Positions 43,526 to 58,521 are shown, numbered from the stretch's first letter. The stretch: DNA of 64,000 nt from Tilletiopsis washingtonensis (GCF_003144115.1 NW_020312008.1:276477-340476); one strand, 5' to 3'. Notes: generated from the sequence alone by a model not told the origin. Translations and numbers: made by a program.

Positions 43526-45156
43526 ATGTCCGACTCGCGCGCCTTCGCCTTCGGCAGCAGCAGCGTCTCGGGCGACTGGAGCCAGACACTGGCCGGCCGC
43601 GCCGACGCGCTGGCCGTCTACTCGGACGCCGTGCAGGAGCCGGACGTCGAGTGCTCCAATCTCGACAGCCTCTACTGCGGCAGCCAGCACGACGACACGG
43701 ACCGGGCGGAGGCGCGGGTGCTGAGAGAGGACTTCTGCAGCTCTGGTAAGTGGCCAGCTCTTTGCCGCGGCCGGTCTGCTAGACTGCAGCTGTGTGTGTC
43801 ACAAGACTGACCCGCACATCAGCACTCGTGGCGCACACGTGGCTCGGGCTGCACCAGGACAACGTCTCGCAGGGCGTCGACATCGACCTGGCAGCGCTGC
43901 GCTCCACGCAGCGCCTCTTTGGCGCACAGACCGTCAAGGTCGTGCAGTCCGCCGCCTTCTCCGGCGAGGCGTCGACCAGCGTGCTGCAGCCCGAAGCGGC
44001 GGCTCTGCAGGCGAAGGAGGCAGAAGCACCAGAAGCGAAGGGCGCGAGCTGGGCAGCAGGTGCAGCGAGTGAGCGCTTCGACCGCAAGCTGCAGAAGCAG
44101 AAGGAGAAGGCGGAGCGCAAGCGCGCTAAGGCTGGACCCTCGACCGCATCACAAACAAGGACAGAGCCACGCCTAACGCTCGTGCACGCCGACGTGCTCG
44201 ACCTGCCGCTGCCCGCGTCGCCCTCGCAGCCGGCACTGCCGCCACCCGACCTCGTCGCCTCGCTCAACTACGCGCTCTGCTACTTCCACACGCGCGCCGG
44301 CCTGCTGGCGTATCTGGCGCAGGTGCGGCGCACGCTGCGGCCACGCACGGGGCGGTTGATATGCGACCAGTTCGCCGGGCCGACGGGCGGAGAGGTGTAT
44401 GCCGAACAGGCGCCGCTGTGGGCTGCCTTCGAGCGCGAGCCGGGCTTCATGCGCCCAGCAGATCCGCGACCTCAGCTCTCCGAGGCGCCATTGCAAATCG
44501 TGCCGCCGCCAGCAGACGCGCTCGAGGATGCCGCCAGCCACACGCAGTGGCCGCGCGGCCAGCTCAAGCTGGTGCGCACGGGCGAGAAGGAGGGCGGCTT
44601 CGAGTACTGGCGCGAAGACGGGCCGATTGACTTTGCGACGAATCGCTTCCGCATGAGTCTCAGCATGCGCTTCTCCGACGGTGAGTGCCGCCGTCAACGC
44701 ACGTGCTGCGGCGTGCTGACGCCTCGCAGGCTCGTGGCTGCGCGACGTCTTTGCGTACGACTTCCGCATCTGGTCGCTCTGCGAGGTCGTCGAGGCGATG
44801 AAGGAGGTCGGCTTCTCCGACGTCTACACCTACGTCCTGCCGCGCACGGCACGCGACGACCTCACGCACGCCGCCGACGGCAACGCAGCGAAGGCGCCTC
44901 GCTCGCGCTCCTCGTCTGCCTCGTCGGGCTCTGACGCAGCACCAATGGAGGACGGCGACGGCATGGACGACATGGCGCACCTCACGCGCATGACGGAGCG
45001 CGAGGAGGCCGCAAAGGTCAACTACCAGCAGCTCAAGGCCGGCGACAAGCTCTTTGCCTCAAGGTCCTTCGCCAGTGAGCACGCTCGACCTCGCTCAGAG
45101 CTCACACACACTGACGCTGCCCAGCCTACATCGTCGCCTGTGCGCCGCCACAATAG
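43526..45156 (+). CDS. Putative SAM-dependent methyltransferase
   Basis: Four exons: 43526-43745, 43823-44680, 44730-45074 and 45125-45156, giving 484 aa. The AdoMet-binding half shows VLREDFCSSALVAHTWL and GVDIDLAALRSTQ (acidic residue after the second strand), then LTLVHADVLDLPLP, DLVASLNYALCYFHTRAGLL and LRPRTGRLICDQFAG. An Ala/Lys/Glu insertion with KEKAERKRAKAG splits the domain near residue 180. A C-terminal half follows (WLRDVFAYDFRIWSLCEVVE, GFSDVYTYVLPR), then an acidic Ser-rich loop, and the protein ends TYIVACAPPQ. The order resembles bacterial and fungal class I methyltransferases that act on small molecules or proteins; the acceptor is unknown. All three junctions restore motifs exactly. 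Confidence 0.75.
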
Positions 45157-45288
45157 ATCTGCTGCGAATGATGAAGCCCATGTGTGATGCATTGATGGTG
45201 TCGACCAGACGGGAGCTGAGGTATCTATGGGTGCGCGCGGCATTGCGCTGGGAGCGAAGGTGATCCGTGTGCAGGCATGGCCCTTCCT

Positions 45289-45849
45289 TTACAGGAGGAC
45301 AGCGCCGGCACCGGCGAGGCCGGCGGCGAGCATGACGACGGGGCCGAACATGCTGGGCACGTTGACGCTGCCCACGGCGGCGTCGGTGCGGCCGGCCGAC
45401 GAGGTGGCAGACGTGGCGGCCGACGAGGCGCTGCTCACGATGCTCGAGCCGCCGCTGGCAACCGTCGAGACGATCGACGAGCCGCCGCTGACGATGGTCG
45501 TGGCCACGCCCGTGGCGACGCTGGCGGCGCCGCTGGTCGCCTCTGTGGAACGAGAAGTGTGTGAGCACGAGCGGGTGAGCGCGCAGGACAGAGCCACGCA
45601 CCGCCGAAGACCGAGGTGGCGCCCGTGGCGATCGTCTGGCCGACGCTGGCCGCACCGCTGGTGGCCTCTGCAGGAGAAGGATGAGCAAGAAGCACGCGGG
45701 CTGCCACTGCAAGCTCGACAGAGCCACTCACGGTCAAAGACGGACGTGGCGCCGGCAATGCCGCTGCCAATGGCACCGCCGATGCCCTGGCCCTGCACAG
45801 AGGCGGCGGCGAGCACGACGAGGGCGGCGACGGGGAAGCGGAACTGCAT
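45289..45849 (-). CDS. Secreted, GPI-anchored Ser/Ala-rich surface protein
   Basis: Three exons in transcript order: 45732-45849, 45602-45667 and 45289-45542, giving 145 aa. The N-terminus MQFRFPVAALVVLAAASVQG is a clear signal peptide. The mature part is built of variants of ATSGAASV and GGSSIVSTVAS. The C-terminus (SMFGPVVMLAAGLAGAGAVL) is a typical GPI-anchor signal after a small-residue site, so the product should end up on the plasma membrane or cell wall. Exons 2 and 3 open with nearly the same sequence (EATSGAASV) after similar introns, suggesting internal exon duplication. No enzyme domain. I cannot name a function beyond wall or surface protein. Confidence 0.75.
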   Translation of the reverse strand: MQFRFPVAALVVLAAASVQGQGIGGAIGSGIAGATSVFDREWLCRACSGSPRASCSSFSCRGHQRCGQRRPDDRHGRHLGLRRCVALSCALTRSCSHTSRSTEATSGAASVATGVATTIVSGGSSIVSTVASGGSSIVSSASSAATSATSSAGRTDAAVGSVNVPSMFGPVVMLAAGLAGAGAVLL

Positions 45850-46650
45850 GGTGGGCGGTAGAGGAGGTGGGTTGGTGGGCGGTGAGAGAGCTGAGAGTGT
45901 GCGAGGCGAAGAGATGCAAGTGCAGAGAGACGAGTTGGTGGGAGGAAGAGAAGCAAGCTGCGACGCTTGGCTGCCTCTTAAGCACTCTCGCAGCGAGGCC
46001 CGAAGAGCCCCTCTCGCTGCACAGCCGAGGAGCACTTTGTGCCGCACTTGCTGCATCTCGCGGCGGCGGCGCGCGATGACGTGGGTGTCACCGCATGCGC
46101 GTCTTGGCTCGCCGCGCAAGCCGCACGGCACCGCACCGCCGGCGCCCGGCGTCTGCTCCACCTCTGGAGCAGACAAGAGGCGGGCCAGCTGCAGCTCACG
46201 CTCAAGGCCAAGGACTGGCAGCGAGCGGCAGCGGCGGAGTGGGCGTCGCCGTTAATGCCGAGGGCTGCGGCTGAATATCCGGCCCTGCGTAGCAGTGCGG
46301 GGGACGCTCGACAGCCGCGAGGCGGTGCTTCGGGCCTGTCGCGTGGCCTGCGCACCGCCACATGCTGGTCGCGGGGATGCGTCGCGCCTCTCCTGCGGCT
46401 CACCGCCCTCGCCTCGCCATGACATGTCGCACCCTCGCTGCCCACTGCCGCATTCTTGGACACTGCATCTGGCTGCTGCGTGCTGTAGCTCGCCGCCTGA
46501 CCGCGGACGGGGCCCTCACGCTGGCTCGCTCGCATCAGGCCCGGAAGATGCTCAGGCTGCAAGCACATGATACAGATGTTCCCCTCGGCGCCGCAGAGTG
46601 TGCACGCGCGTCTGCAGATACATGCCACGGAGGGCATCCGCTGCGGCAGC
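45850..46650. other. Intergenic region, 800 bp
   Basis: Upstream of the GPI-protein gene and downstream of CBK1, both minus strand. The bases just above 45850 are CT-rich on the minus strand (CACCTCCTC), a likely 5' leader. No further gene recognised. Confidence 0.45.
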
Positions 46651-49461
<2,811 letters not shown>

Positions 49462-50086
49462 GCTGCTGCGGTGGCGGGCGACACAAGCCTGCGAGAGGGA
49501 CGCGAGACGAGGGAAGAGTAGCCGAGCCAGGCTGCGGCCGACGAGGTGGAAGGTGGGTGACGGACGCAGGGGTGCGAGAGTGGGAAGACAAGGCGGCTCG
49601 AGAGCGGATGGCGAGCGCGCGAGGCGCGGCGCGCGCGCGGCGGCGGCGGCGGCGGTGCGCATCGTGCGGCGCCCGTGCATGCAGCCTCAGCCGCAGCGCC
49701 TCGCTGGCGCCTCTGCCCGCCTGCGGCTCCCACGGCGGCGGGGTGCGCGTCTCGCGCTCGCCGGCCGCCGCCGTGTGCTTTGCGCCTTGCGCCTCACCAC
49801 GGCTCCCTGCAGGAAGGGCCTAAGCAGAAGGCTCCGACGCCGACGCGCGCACAGCAGCAGCGACGCTTGGCTTTGGCCGTCCTCAGCAAGCCTGTCGCTC
49901 GCTTATGCGGTCGGACAGGACCTTGTGTGCACCTTGCCGCAGCAGCACACGCCAGAGGCTTCAGCCGCGTCCGGCGTGCGACACGCGGCGACAAGAGGGC
50001 AGATGCATCGGCCATTAGCACTCGCACACGCTCACACTTGGACGCATCAGCCCGTCCACCGTCGCATGCACACGCTGCCATTGCAC
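49462..50086. other. Intergenic region, 625 bp
   Basis: Upstream of CBK1 and downstream of the nitrilase gene. GGCGG repeats at 49640-49660 may lie in the CBK1 leader. Nothing else is seen. Confidence 0.45.
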
Positions 50087-51286
50087 TCAGAGATCCTCGA
50101 CCTGGCCCTTGCTCCGGCGATCCCAGCGCAGGCCAAACACGTCAGGCCGGCTGTAGTGACCCATGGCGTCAAAGTCCATCTTCGCCCGCACAATGTCGGC
50201 CTTGTCGACGAGCGCCGTAAGGATGCCGGCCTCGTTCCACAGCGGGCCCGCGAGGAACTCGCCCAGCGGGCCCACGATGCACGAGCCGCCCTTGGTCACG
50301 ATCTGGTCCGGCGCTGCGTCTGGCAGGCGGTTTCAGACACGTCGACTGGCGGACAGGCACGGCTCACTCACCCTTGAGCTCTGGATCGGCGCTCGGATAA
50401 TCGTCCGGGAAGTGCGCTCTTGTATTGAATTGATTGACGCTGACGACGAAGCAGCGGCCCTCTTGCGCGATGTGCTGACAGGCCTGTGTCAGAGGCGCGA
50501 GCTGCTCGCCGAGCAGCGCTGCTCACCTGCATGGACGGCGGCCACGTCTCTCTGGCGTCCGCCGTCGGGGCGCAGTACAGCTCGACGCCCTCGGAGTAGA
50601 GCGCCGCACGGTGCAGCGGGGCGTAGTCTGCTCGACATATCAGCTCTTGGCTTCGTCGCGAAGGTCCGGCTCGACTCACTCTCCCAGCAGATGCAGGCGC
50701 CGACGCGGCCAGCCGGCGTGGGCACGACTCGAATGCCAGCACCATCGCCGAAGCCCCACACGAGGCGCTCGGTGCCCGTCGGCATGAGCTTGCGGTGGGC
50801 CACGAGCAGCTCGCCCGACGGCGAAATAGTGAGCGACGTACAGTACAGCGTGCCAGCGCCGCCGGGGTTCGCCGAGCCGTACTCGCTGCGCCGCTTGCCC
50901 GTCTCGGGACAGTCGCAGCGCTCCACGACGCCCACGACGAGCGTGGCGTTGTTCTCGCGCGCCACGCTGCGGATCTGCGACATGACCGGGCCCTCGGTGT
51001 CGGCGACGGGCACGCAACTCGAGTGGTAGCGCTCGAACCAGGCGCGGCCCTCGGGCGTGCGAGAGCCGATCTTGGCGCCGAATGTGCTGCCTCGAGGGTA
51101 CGCGGAGAGGAACGCCTCGGGAAAGACGATCAGAAGCGGCGCTGTCGCGTGCAGGGCCCTCGCCTTCGCGGCCGCCTTGGACGCCAGGTCGCGCAGCGCC
51201 ACCAGCGCACCCTGCAGGTCAAATGACGGCGGCGAGTCCTGCACGGCGGCAAGAAGCACCGGCTGCGCTGCTGATGGCTCGCTCAT
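50087..51286 (-). CDS. Nitrilase (carbon-nitrogen hydrolase branch 1)
   Basis: Four exons in transcript order: 50680-51286, 50527-50627, 50372-50483 and 50087-50313, giving 348 aa, the normal length. It hydrolyses nitriles to carboxylic acids and ammonia, or acts on related cyano compounds. The Glu-Lys-Cys triad is visible: Glu in IVFPEAFLSAYPRG, Lys in HRKLMPTGTERLVW, and Cys in VGACICWENYAPLHRAALYS. Further marks are QACQHIAQEGRCFVVSVNQF and GGSCIVGPLGEFLAGPLW. The first junction falls just after the catalytic Cys and restores CWENY. No targeting signal is seen. Close plant and fungal nitrilases act on indole-3-acetonitrile, beta-cyanoalanine or aromatic nitriles; the substrate here is not set. 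Confidence 0.93.
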
Positions 51287-51500
51287 TGTGGAGGTGTGAT
51301 GGAGGCAAGGCAAGCGGTCTGGGATGGCAGCGCCGCACTTGATGGGCGGCTCATCGGGCCGAGTCAGGCCGCGTCCGTGCGCGCTGCGGGGTAGCGCGCC
51401 GCGTCGGTGACCGGCACGCCGCCCGCCGGACAAGCACCCCTACCTCTGCTCCTCACAACGTCTATAGATTGGTATGCCGCTGCTGGATATATACGATGCG

Positions 51501-54419
51501 CTACAGACTCGCAGTAACGATGCGTAGGCCGCCGTAGTCGGCCAGGCGGAAGCGGCCGCCGCAGATGGTGCCGTTGCGGCCGGGGCACGAGATGAACATC
51601 CGCGTGCGCGAGACGCCCAGGCGCTTCGAGAGGGCCTCGACCTGCGGCGCTAGAGTCAGCCTGGGCAGGATCAGTGCGAAATGTGGTGGAGCTCACCACG
51701 ACAGGCGAGAAGGCCTCGCTCTCGACGAAGACGAGGTCGACGGTGATCGTCGGGAAGCTCTGCGCGAGGTCAGTATGGGCTGGACAGGGCCGCGCAGCGG
51801 GCGCACCTCGTCCACGAGCTGGCTGTTGGCCTCGAGCTCCGAGGGAATGTCCACCACCTCCGAGAAGCAGTGCACGAGAATGACTCGGGAGCATGCAGGC
51901 TCGTTCTAGGCGGGCTGCGAGTTAGCTGCCGCACCTTGAAGCCGCATAGAGAGGCGCTCACCTGCTGCACGTAAGTCAAAGCTCGCACGAGCGCCGAGAT
52001 GTCGTCGGTCGCAGTGAAGAAGACGACTGGCTCCCGCCGCGAGCGTCGAATCCAGCGGATCACTGCCTTGCGAATGGCGTTGGTGCGAGGCGTGATCCAC
52101 CGCACCTGCGCCTTGACGAAGCCCGGCGGCGTAGGAAGGATGCGCTGCTGCGCTGCCCACAGCAGCAGGCGCACCAGGCGCACCTTGTCCGCCAGCGCGA
52201 GGAGGACGATCAGGATGACGCCGGCATAGATGGCCGTCTGGCCCAGCACGGCAGGTGCGATCGCCGCGTTGCCGGCGATGGCGATCACGCCGACGCAGAA
52301 GGCGAGCAGCACGACCAGCAGCGGAGTGCGCGGCGAGCGAGGCAGCGTGGGTCGGGAGTGAAGCTGCGCGGCGTCAGCGCGACGCAAGTTGAAGCGCAGA
52401 GGCGGCACGACTCACCAGTGTGAGGAGCGACAGCGGGAAGAACGACATGACCAACAGGAAGACGATGCTGACTGAACGTGGAGGTGAGCTGTAGGCTCTG
52501 ACAGGAGGGGCTGCTGCACTCACAGACGCTCGACATGATCGTCAGGTTGAAGTTGGACGTGCCGCACATGATCAAGCAGAGCGCGAGGAAGAGCACAATC
52601 TGCGGCCAGCGAGCACCTGTGCGCGGCAAAGCGCGCTGGAAGAAGTTCGCCAGGATCTTGTCGTTCACCAGGGCCTGCGCAGTGCCCATGCAGCCGACGG
52701 TACCCGAGATGATGCCTCCGGCAAGCACGATGACCGCATCGACGATCACGATGTACTTCAGCCAGCCGCCCGAGAGCGCGCCCAGCGACGCGAGGATGTT
52801 GGGCGTGCCGATGATCGAGCTCATCGGCATGGTCGCGACGATGAGCAGGGCGAGTGCCGGCTCCGTGAGCAGCACGGAGATGTGTAGGTTGCGCAGCGCG
52901 CGCGGGAAGCCGCCTGCCTTGACTGCGCTCACGTACGACGGCGTGCTCTCCACGCCCGTAAGGCCGACGAAGGCGATGCAGGTGCCATCGAAGACGATGC
53001 GCGCCACGTTGCGGCCGCTCGTCAGATCCACGCCCTTGGCGACATTCCAGTTGTCCACGAGCGTGGCGTTGCCCAGCTTGGCCCACGTCACGATGCCGGC
53101 GACGATGAGCATGGCCATCGTCGTGAGGTGGATCGTGACCATGCCAAGCGCCACATTGGCGCTGTCTTTGACGCCCAGCATGCAGATGGCCGCCATGGCG
53201 ACCAGCAGCACGATCGTCATGATACGCATGTCCAAGCCCGGCACCTCGGCGGAGATGTAGCTGGCGGCGGTGCCAGCAGACACGGCGCCAGTCGCGACGG
53301 CGTCGAGCAGGTAGAAGGCGCCCGCCACGAGCTGGAGTTTTGGTCAGTACTGCCGCATCTACAGCAGTAGGTCGACTCACTGCCAGCGTGCGCCCGCCAG
53401 AGTTGATCATATACGTGTAGCTACCTGCGTCCGCACTCGAGAGCGCAGAGGACAGCTCGCAGAGGACGGGACGGAAGGGCCAGAGCAGCATGGCGGCGAT
53501 GAAGAGCGACAGCGGGCTCCAGATGGACGCGACAGCCAGCACTGCTGGCAGCGAGTAGAACGCCGAGCCGGTCACCGCATTGCCTGCCAGCGCAAAGGCG
53601 CGCCACTGCCCGAGCTTGGGCTGCGGCAGCGCTGCGATGGTTGCAGCAGCGGAGTTGAGCTCGGCCTGGGACAGCACCAGCATGCTCATGCTGCCCCAGC
53701 CAGCGAACTCCCATGCGTGCGTGCTCGGCACGCCGTCCGCGTCTTCCGGCTCGACGCCGCGCGAGATCTTGAGGTTCCGCCCGCCATGCGCTCCTGCCTC
53801 CGGGGCAATCGGGTCGCTAGACGGCAGTACCTCATCTGGATCGAAGGGGCGGATGTGCGAGACTGCCGGGTGGCCAGCCTCGATGCGCTCAGAGGTCGGC
53901 GAGACGATCCTGCGCTTCCTCTGCCGCCGCACGATCGTGGCAACTGCGAGCACACTCAGTGCTGTGCCTCCCCTACACAGCTGGGCGCTACTCACACTGA
54001 GACTCGGCGAACGATGGCGGGTACACAGAGTCCGCGTCACCATCATCCTTGCCCTCCTCCGCAACTGCGTCTTCGTCCACGATCTCGTCGCTGTGCTTCG
54101 TGTCCTTCTGCGGCCGAAAGGCCAGGCTGGACGGGCCCGCCTCCCAGATGGGGCCAAGGCCGATTGGGTAGTCACCTGCGTCCGACTCGCCCGTCGGCGC
54201 AGCGCTGCGACCGGGCATGCGGCGAATGGGGCTGCCGCGCGAGAAGGCCTGCTGGGCCCAGACGCGGCGGCGCGTGGGCGTGGCGCCGGCCTGCAGCGGA
54301 TGCGACGTCGACGTGCCCGGGCTGCTGCTCAGGCGCGCCGTGCCGCGGTGCTCGGGCGTGGCGGGCGGATGGCCGGACGCATCGTCGGCGCCGTCCCAGA
54401 CGTCGTCTGCGGAGCCCAT
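51501..54419 (-). CDS. APC-superfamily amino acid/polyamine-type transporter
   Basis: Eight exons in transcript order: 53996-54419, 53381-53943, 52524-53331, 52416-52471, 51962-52363, 51807-51905, 51697-51759 and 51501-51641; 851 aa. A long acidic N-terminal tail (about 200 aa) precedes roughly twelve membrane helices. Helix 1 region: QWRAFALAGNAVTGSAFYSL; then PFRPVLCELSSALSSADAGS, CMLGVKDSANVALGMVT, FDGTCIAFVGLTGVESTPSY and IVLFLALCLIMCGTSNFNLT. The glycine-rich helix-1 break and the GLTGVEST motif are typical of APC permeases. After the last helices comes a soluble C-terminal domain (FFTATDDISALVRALTYVQQ, ILVHCFSEVVDIPSELEANS) also seen in some microbial members. The substrate is unknown. 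Confidence 0.82.
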
Positions 54420-54854
54420 TGCGGGAGCGGGCGAGCGGTGCGGGGGAGGAGGTGGTGTGCGAGAAGGAAGAGGCTCGCGCGCAGAGAGGAGAGAAGGGCG
54501 CCAAGCCACACAACTTTTTCCCGCGGCGTGAACGCGCGCCAAGAGAAGGCGCCGCGTGTTGGTTCGGTGCGCGTCCGCCAGAGGCAGCCTGCGTCCCACT
54601 GCCTCGGGCACGCCTCGAGACTGTCATCGCCTGAGACAAAAATGCGAGCGGCTGCACTTTATCAAGCAGGAGCGCAGACTGTGGGTCTAGATATAAATTC
54701 ACTGGGGATCAGCACTTGCGCGCCTGTGATTCCAGGTGTCAGCCGAGACTCGAGAGCGGGCTCCTATGCTGGCCTCACGATGCCATGTCGCAGTTCTTCG
54801 GCCCTGCACTAGAGTCAGCAGCTGGCAGAATGTATGACGGGAGCAGGAGAAGTC
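54420..54854. other. Intergenic region between two minus-strand genes
   Basis: 435 bp. Contains an AT-rich island TCTAGATATAAATTCACT near 54686 in an otherwise GC-rich area, which could be a TATA-like element for the transporter gene (read GAATTTATATC on the minus strand) or part of the GUP1 3' end. Confidence 0.4.
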
Positions 54855-57319
54855 TCACCGGTACTCGAACCTGCGCAAGGGCCAGGCCAGGTCAGCGCGA
54901 GTCAGGTGACACTCGGCGGTGGACTCACATGATGTGCACGGCGCAGTAGAGCGCACAGCAGGCGGCCGCCAGGAAGCGCAGGCCTGGCATCGAGGGTCAG
55001 CCCTTCTCTCGAAGACGCTGCCGGTGCAATACGCACCGTTCCAGGTGCCGAGCAGCTCCTGCCACATGTACTTCATGCCCTCGGTGCCAATCGCAAAGCC
55101 GACCAGGTTCGCCGTCATCATGAGCAGGACATTGAGCACGCCGCCGAACGCGCACACGTGGCGGTACCACCACTGCGTGCCGAACTGCGCAGACAGTCAG
55201 CCAGGCTGCAGGCGAGAAGCCACGTCGAGACTCACGCGCTTCGCCGGCAGCAGCGCGGCGGCGGCCAGCTCAGGCACGATGAAGGCGGTCACGAGCCAGC
55301 CCCACGTCAGCAGCTTGAGGCTAAGGTCGTGCCACAGCGCGACGAAGGTGAAGACGAGGAGTGTAGCCGGGATGAGGTTCTTCGAGCCGCCGACAGGCAC
55401 GTAGATGTAGCTGGACAGGCGAGGTGAGCATGTACCGTGCTGAGCGCAAGCCACGCCACGCACCGGACAGTCCAAAGGTTGTAGCTGCGGTGCCAGCTGC
55501 GCCAGAAGCCCATCGTCGAGTAGTTATTCGCCATGCAGCGCACCATGTTCTCCGGCGGCTCGACGCCGTCCAGCAGCGCCCAGAGGCGGAAGAAGCGCCA
55601 GGGGATGAGGAGCTGGGCAGGTGCGTGTCAGCGAGCAGCACAGCATGGCGCCTGCTCGAGACACACCTTGAGCCACACGATGATCAGGTTCCAGAAGCCG
55701 ATCATGCTCAGCTGCATCGGCGTGCTGCCGGCCCACGCCTTCGAGTCCTTGATGGCGTTGACGTAGATGTAGTGCAGCACAAGCTCCATCGTCAGCAGGC
55801 AGGCGGCGAAGCGCACGGCGTAGCTGATGCGCGAGGCCCGCGTCAGCCGTGGCGGGTTGTCGAGCTGCCGTACAAAGTCGTTGAAGCCCATGATGGGGCC
55901 GGCAATGAAGAGCGGCGGGTAGCAGACGTAGAGCAGGTAGTGCCCGAACGAGTACTTTTCCTGCGACAGCGACGTGGCTGCACGCTTGCGCGGCTCCGGC
56001 TCGGGCTGGTGCGGTGAGGTCAGATGCTAAGCGGCTCGGGAGCGGTCGAGTGCGCTCACCTCGTAGAGCTTGGGCGGTGCCTGCCGTGCCCAGTGCAGGT
56101 CGAGCGCGTACGAGACGAGGCGCAGCATGGAGATATTGAAGTTGATCTGCCAGCGAGGCAGCAGGCCGGGGTAGTCATCCTGCAGTGTCTCGCATCAGCG
56201 TGTGGGGACGGCAGCGATGCCGCCGCACTCACAAGCCAGCCGAGCTGCCAGCTCAGATCCCGCCAGGGGAAGCCGTCATTCCAGTGCACGGCCGCCAGCG
56301 TGCCGATGTTGAACGTCCAGATCAGCACGGGCGCAACGCGCGTGCCGCCAAACGAGCGTGCGATGGTGTAGTTGATGAGCAGCACGAGTCCGAGCTTGAG
56401 CGCGTTGGTGCCGTGCAGCGCAATGACGAAGACGGCAGTGAAGACTGCAAGGAAGAAGCGGCGCTGCGGCGCAGCAGTGCTCTGGCTGTGCCCTGAGCTG
56501 CGCAGGCTGGGCACCTGCGCCGCCTTGCCGCCGCCGAAGCGCGAGGAGAGCCACGAGAGCGAACAGTATACGGCCAGCAGCACGGCGAGCAGCGGAAAGT
56601 GCTCGCGGAACGTCTTGTACTGGAAGTCTGAGTCGTCCTGCGGCACCCCGCGTCAGCTTGGCAGAGCCTGTGCATGGCCCGCTCTGCTCACTCGTAACCG
56701 CCCAAAGAGCCAGCCTTGACGCAGGTGCGAGCGATAGCGCGGGAAGTTCGGCGCTGACGCTGCCGGCATAGGTGTGGCATTAGCAGCAGCAGTGGCGGCC
56801 ATGCACGCAGCATTGTCCAGGCCCGTTCCCCATCACTTGTATGTCTTGCCTCTCCTTCGCCTCCTCTGAGCCGAGCACTTCGACGCTGCAGCTGATGTGG
56901 AGGCAGCGACGGGACTGCAGCCTCTACCGCCCGACTCGCTCCGCAGACCCGCATCACTCACGCTGGCTCAGCTGCACGGGCACATACACCATGTAGGGAA
57001 CCGCGGCGCACACGATGGCGGCATAGAGGCGGTACTCCCACGTGCCCCATCGCGACGGCTTGGGCAGCTCCGTCGCCATGCTGCGGCGGCGCGCCTCTCG
57101 CTGCTCGACGCGCAGCTGCGCCGCCGAGGCGCTCGACGCCGGCGCCGGCTCCGTGTCGATGGTGAGCGCTGCGGCGCCGCGCGGGCCCAGCAGGCGGTGC
57201 GCGAGCGAGTGCTCGGACGGCGCGGCGGGCATGCGCGAGCCGGACGGCACGGCCAGGCTGCCCATGCGGCCGTGCCGTGCGCCACTGCTGCCGGCGGGCG
57301 ACGCGGGCGGGTAGTCCAT
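54855..57319 (-). CDS. GUP1: MBOAT acyltransferase of GPI-anchor remodelling
   Basis: Ten exons in transcript order: 56962-57319, 56692-56759, 56233-56637, 56060-56179, 55667-56005, 55464-55612, 55236-55410, 55037-55184, 54929-54983 and 54855-54870; 610 aa. GUP1 is a polytopic ER membrane-bound O-acyltransferase that adds a long acyl chain to GPI anchors. Matches to the yeast protein run along the whole length: [109 protein letters not shown] (catalytic His in LWHDL) and [19 protein letters not shown]. The start is the Met of MDYPPASP, with a good ACGATGG context; an upstream in-frame Met at 57358 is possible. The last coding exon is 16 nt (MFEYR). Confidence 0.93.
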
Positions 57320-58050
57320 CGTCGTCGAGTCGAGACGCAGCGTGTGGACGGGAAGCATGGAGGCACGGACGGCGAGAGGAGCGCCCACTCGAGGCTGCGC
57401 GGCGGGGTCGATGCGGGGAAGAAGCAAGGCGCCGCGCCAAGCGCGCGCGAAGCCGAGCGAGCCGTGTGCGCGCCGTGCGAGATGCGTGCGCCAACAGCGG
57501 CGGCCGCCGGGCGCGTCGCGGTGTTGGTCTCGCGTCGCCTGGAAACGCGCGCCCCACCACTCTGCGACACCTCACAAGCAAGCATTGGTCAGATCAAACC
57601 CCCACACTGCTGACAGAGAGATCACGATGGTAGATTGAAGGTGTGTGTAGGACAGGAGACGGGAAGATGAGACGGGCTGGAGCTAGACATGGGACTCGAC
57701 GGCACGCGTGGGCGGAAGGGGCCGGTGCGGTGGGCTAGAGAGCGATGCTAGATCGGCTACGACGCGCGCTGCAGCAGGTCGGGACGAGCCTGAAGGGCTT
57801 GCGGCGAGCAGGCCCTGCCAGGTCGAGTAGACGGCCGGACGGATGCTGCGAAGCGGCTTGTTGGGCTTACGCAGAGTTGCATGGCAGCATGTCTCCGCCG
57901 CCGTGTCCTGGATGCGGAGCGAGCTCGACGCATGTTGGGCGCGAGACTGGCGGAGCGTGCTTAAATGCTGGCTTGAGATGTTGTGGACCACCGCGGTGGT
58001 GGACCTGGACGACGAGAGCTTCGACGGGTGGATGACGAGGCATTCCTCAC
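57320..58050. other. Intergenic region, 730 bp
   Basis: Holds the GUP1 promoter and the 3' end of the 58051-58521 gene, both minus strand. No motif-bearing open frame. Confidence 0.45.
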
Positions 58051-58521
58051 TCAGCCCGAGCGGCGGAAGAGGCGGCGGATGACCTTGTTCTCCGACGTGG
58101 TCTTGTCGGGCTGTGCGTTCTTGAGCACGCCGGGTGCGTGTGCTTGACCGTTGCCGCCGGCGCCGAAGCGGCGCAGGAAGGCGGCGACGTCCTGGTCGTA
58201 CTCGAACGACTTGGCATCGGCGGCGTCGCGCGCCGGCGGCGCAGAGCGTGAGGCGCTGGGCGCAGCCGTCTTGGCCGGCTTGGACGCCTTGGCGGCGGCC
58301 TTGCTGGCCTTTCCCGGTGCCGAGACACGCAGCGGAGCGCCGGCGACGGACATGCCCGAGGTGTGGGCGCGCAGGAAGGCGGCGACGTCGGCGTCGTAGG
58401 AGAAGGCCTTGGGCGACGACGACGAGGAGAGCAGAGGCGCAATGGAGGCGCCGTCCGAGGCCGTCATGCTGCTGTTGCGGCTCGAGGTGCGCGAGAGAGA
58501 GGCGGGAGTGATGCGAGACAT
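58051..58521 (-). CDS. Small protein with two DVAAFLR repeats, unknown
   Basis: Single exon, 156 aa, starting MSRITPASLSRTSSRNSS. Two copies of one motif, AFSYDADVAAFLRAH near residue 40 and SFEYDQDVAAFLRRFG near residue 107, are separated by a Lys/Ala/Pro-rich linker. The C-terminus is basic (KVIRRLFRRSG). No membrane or signal segment. The repeated aromatic-acidic helix looks like a short binding motif, but I recognise no family. The coding case rests on the repeat and the clean open frame. Confidence 0.6.
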   Translation of the reverse strand: MSRITPASLSRTSSRNSSMTASDGASIAPLLSSSSSPKAFSYDADVAAFLRAHTSGMSVAGAPLRVSAPGKASKAAAKASKPAKTAAPSASRSAPPARDAADAKSFEYDQDVAAFLRRFGAGGNGQAHAPGVLKNAQPDKTTSENKVIRRLFRRSG

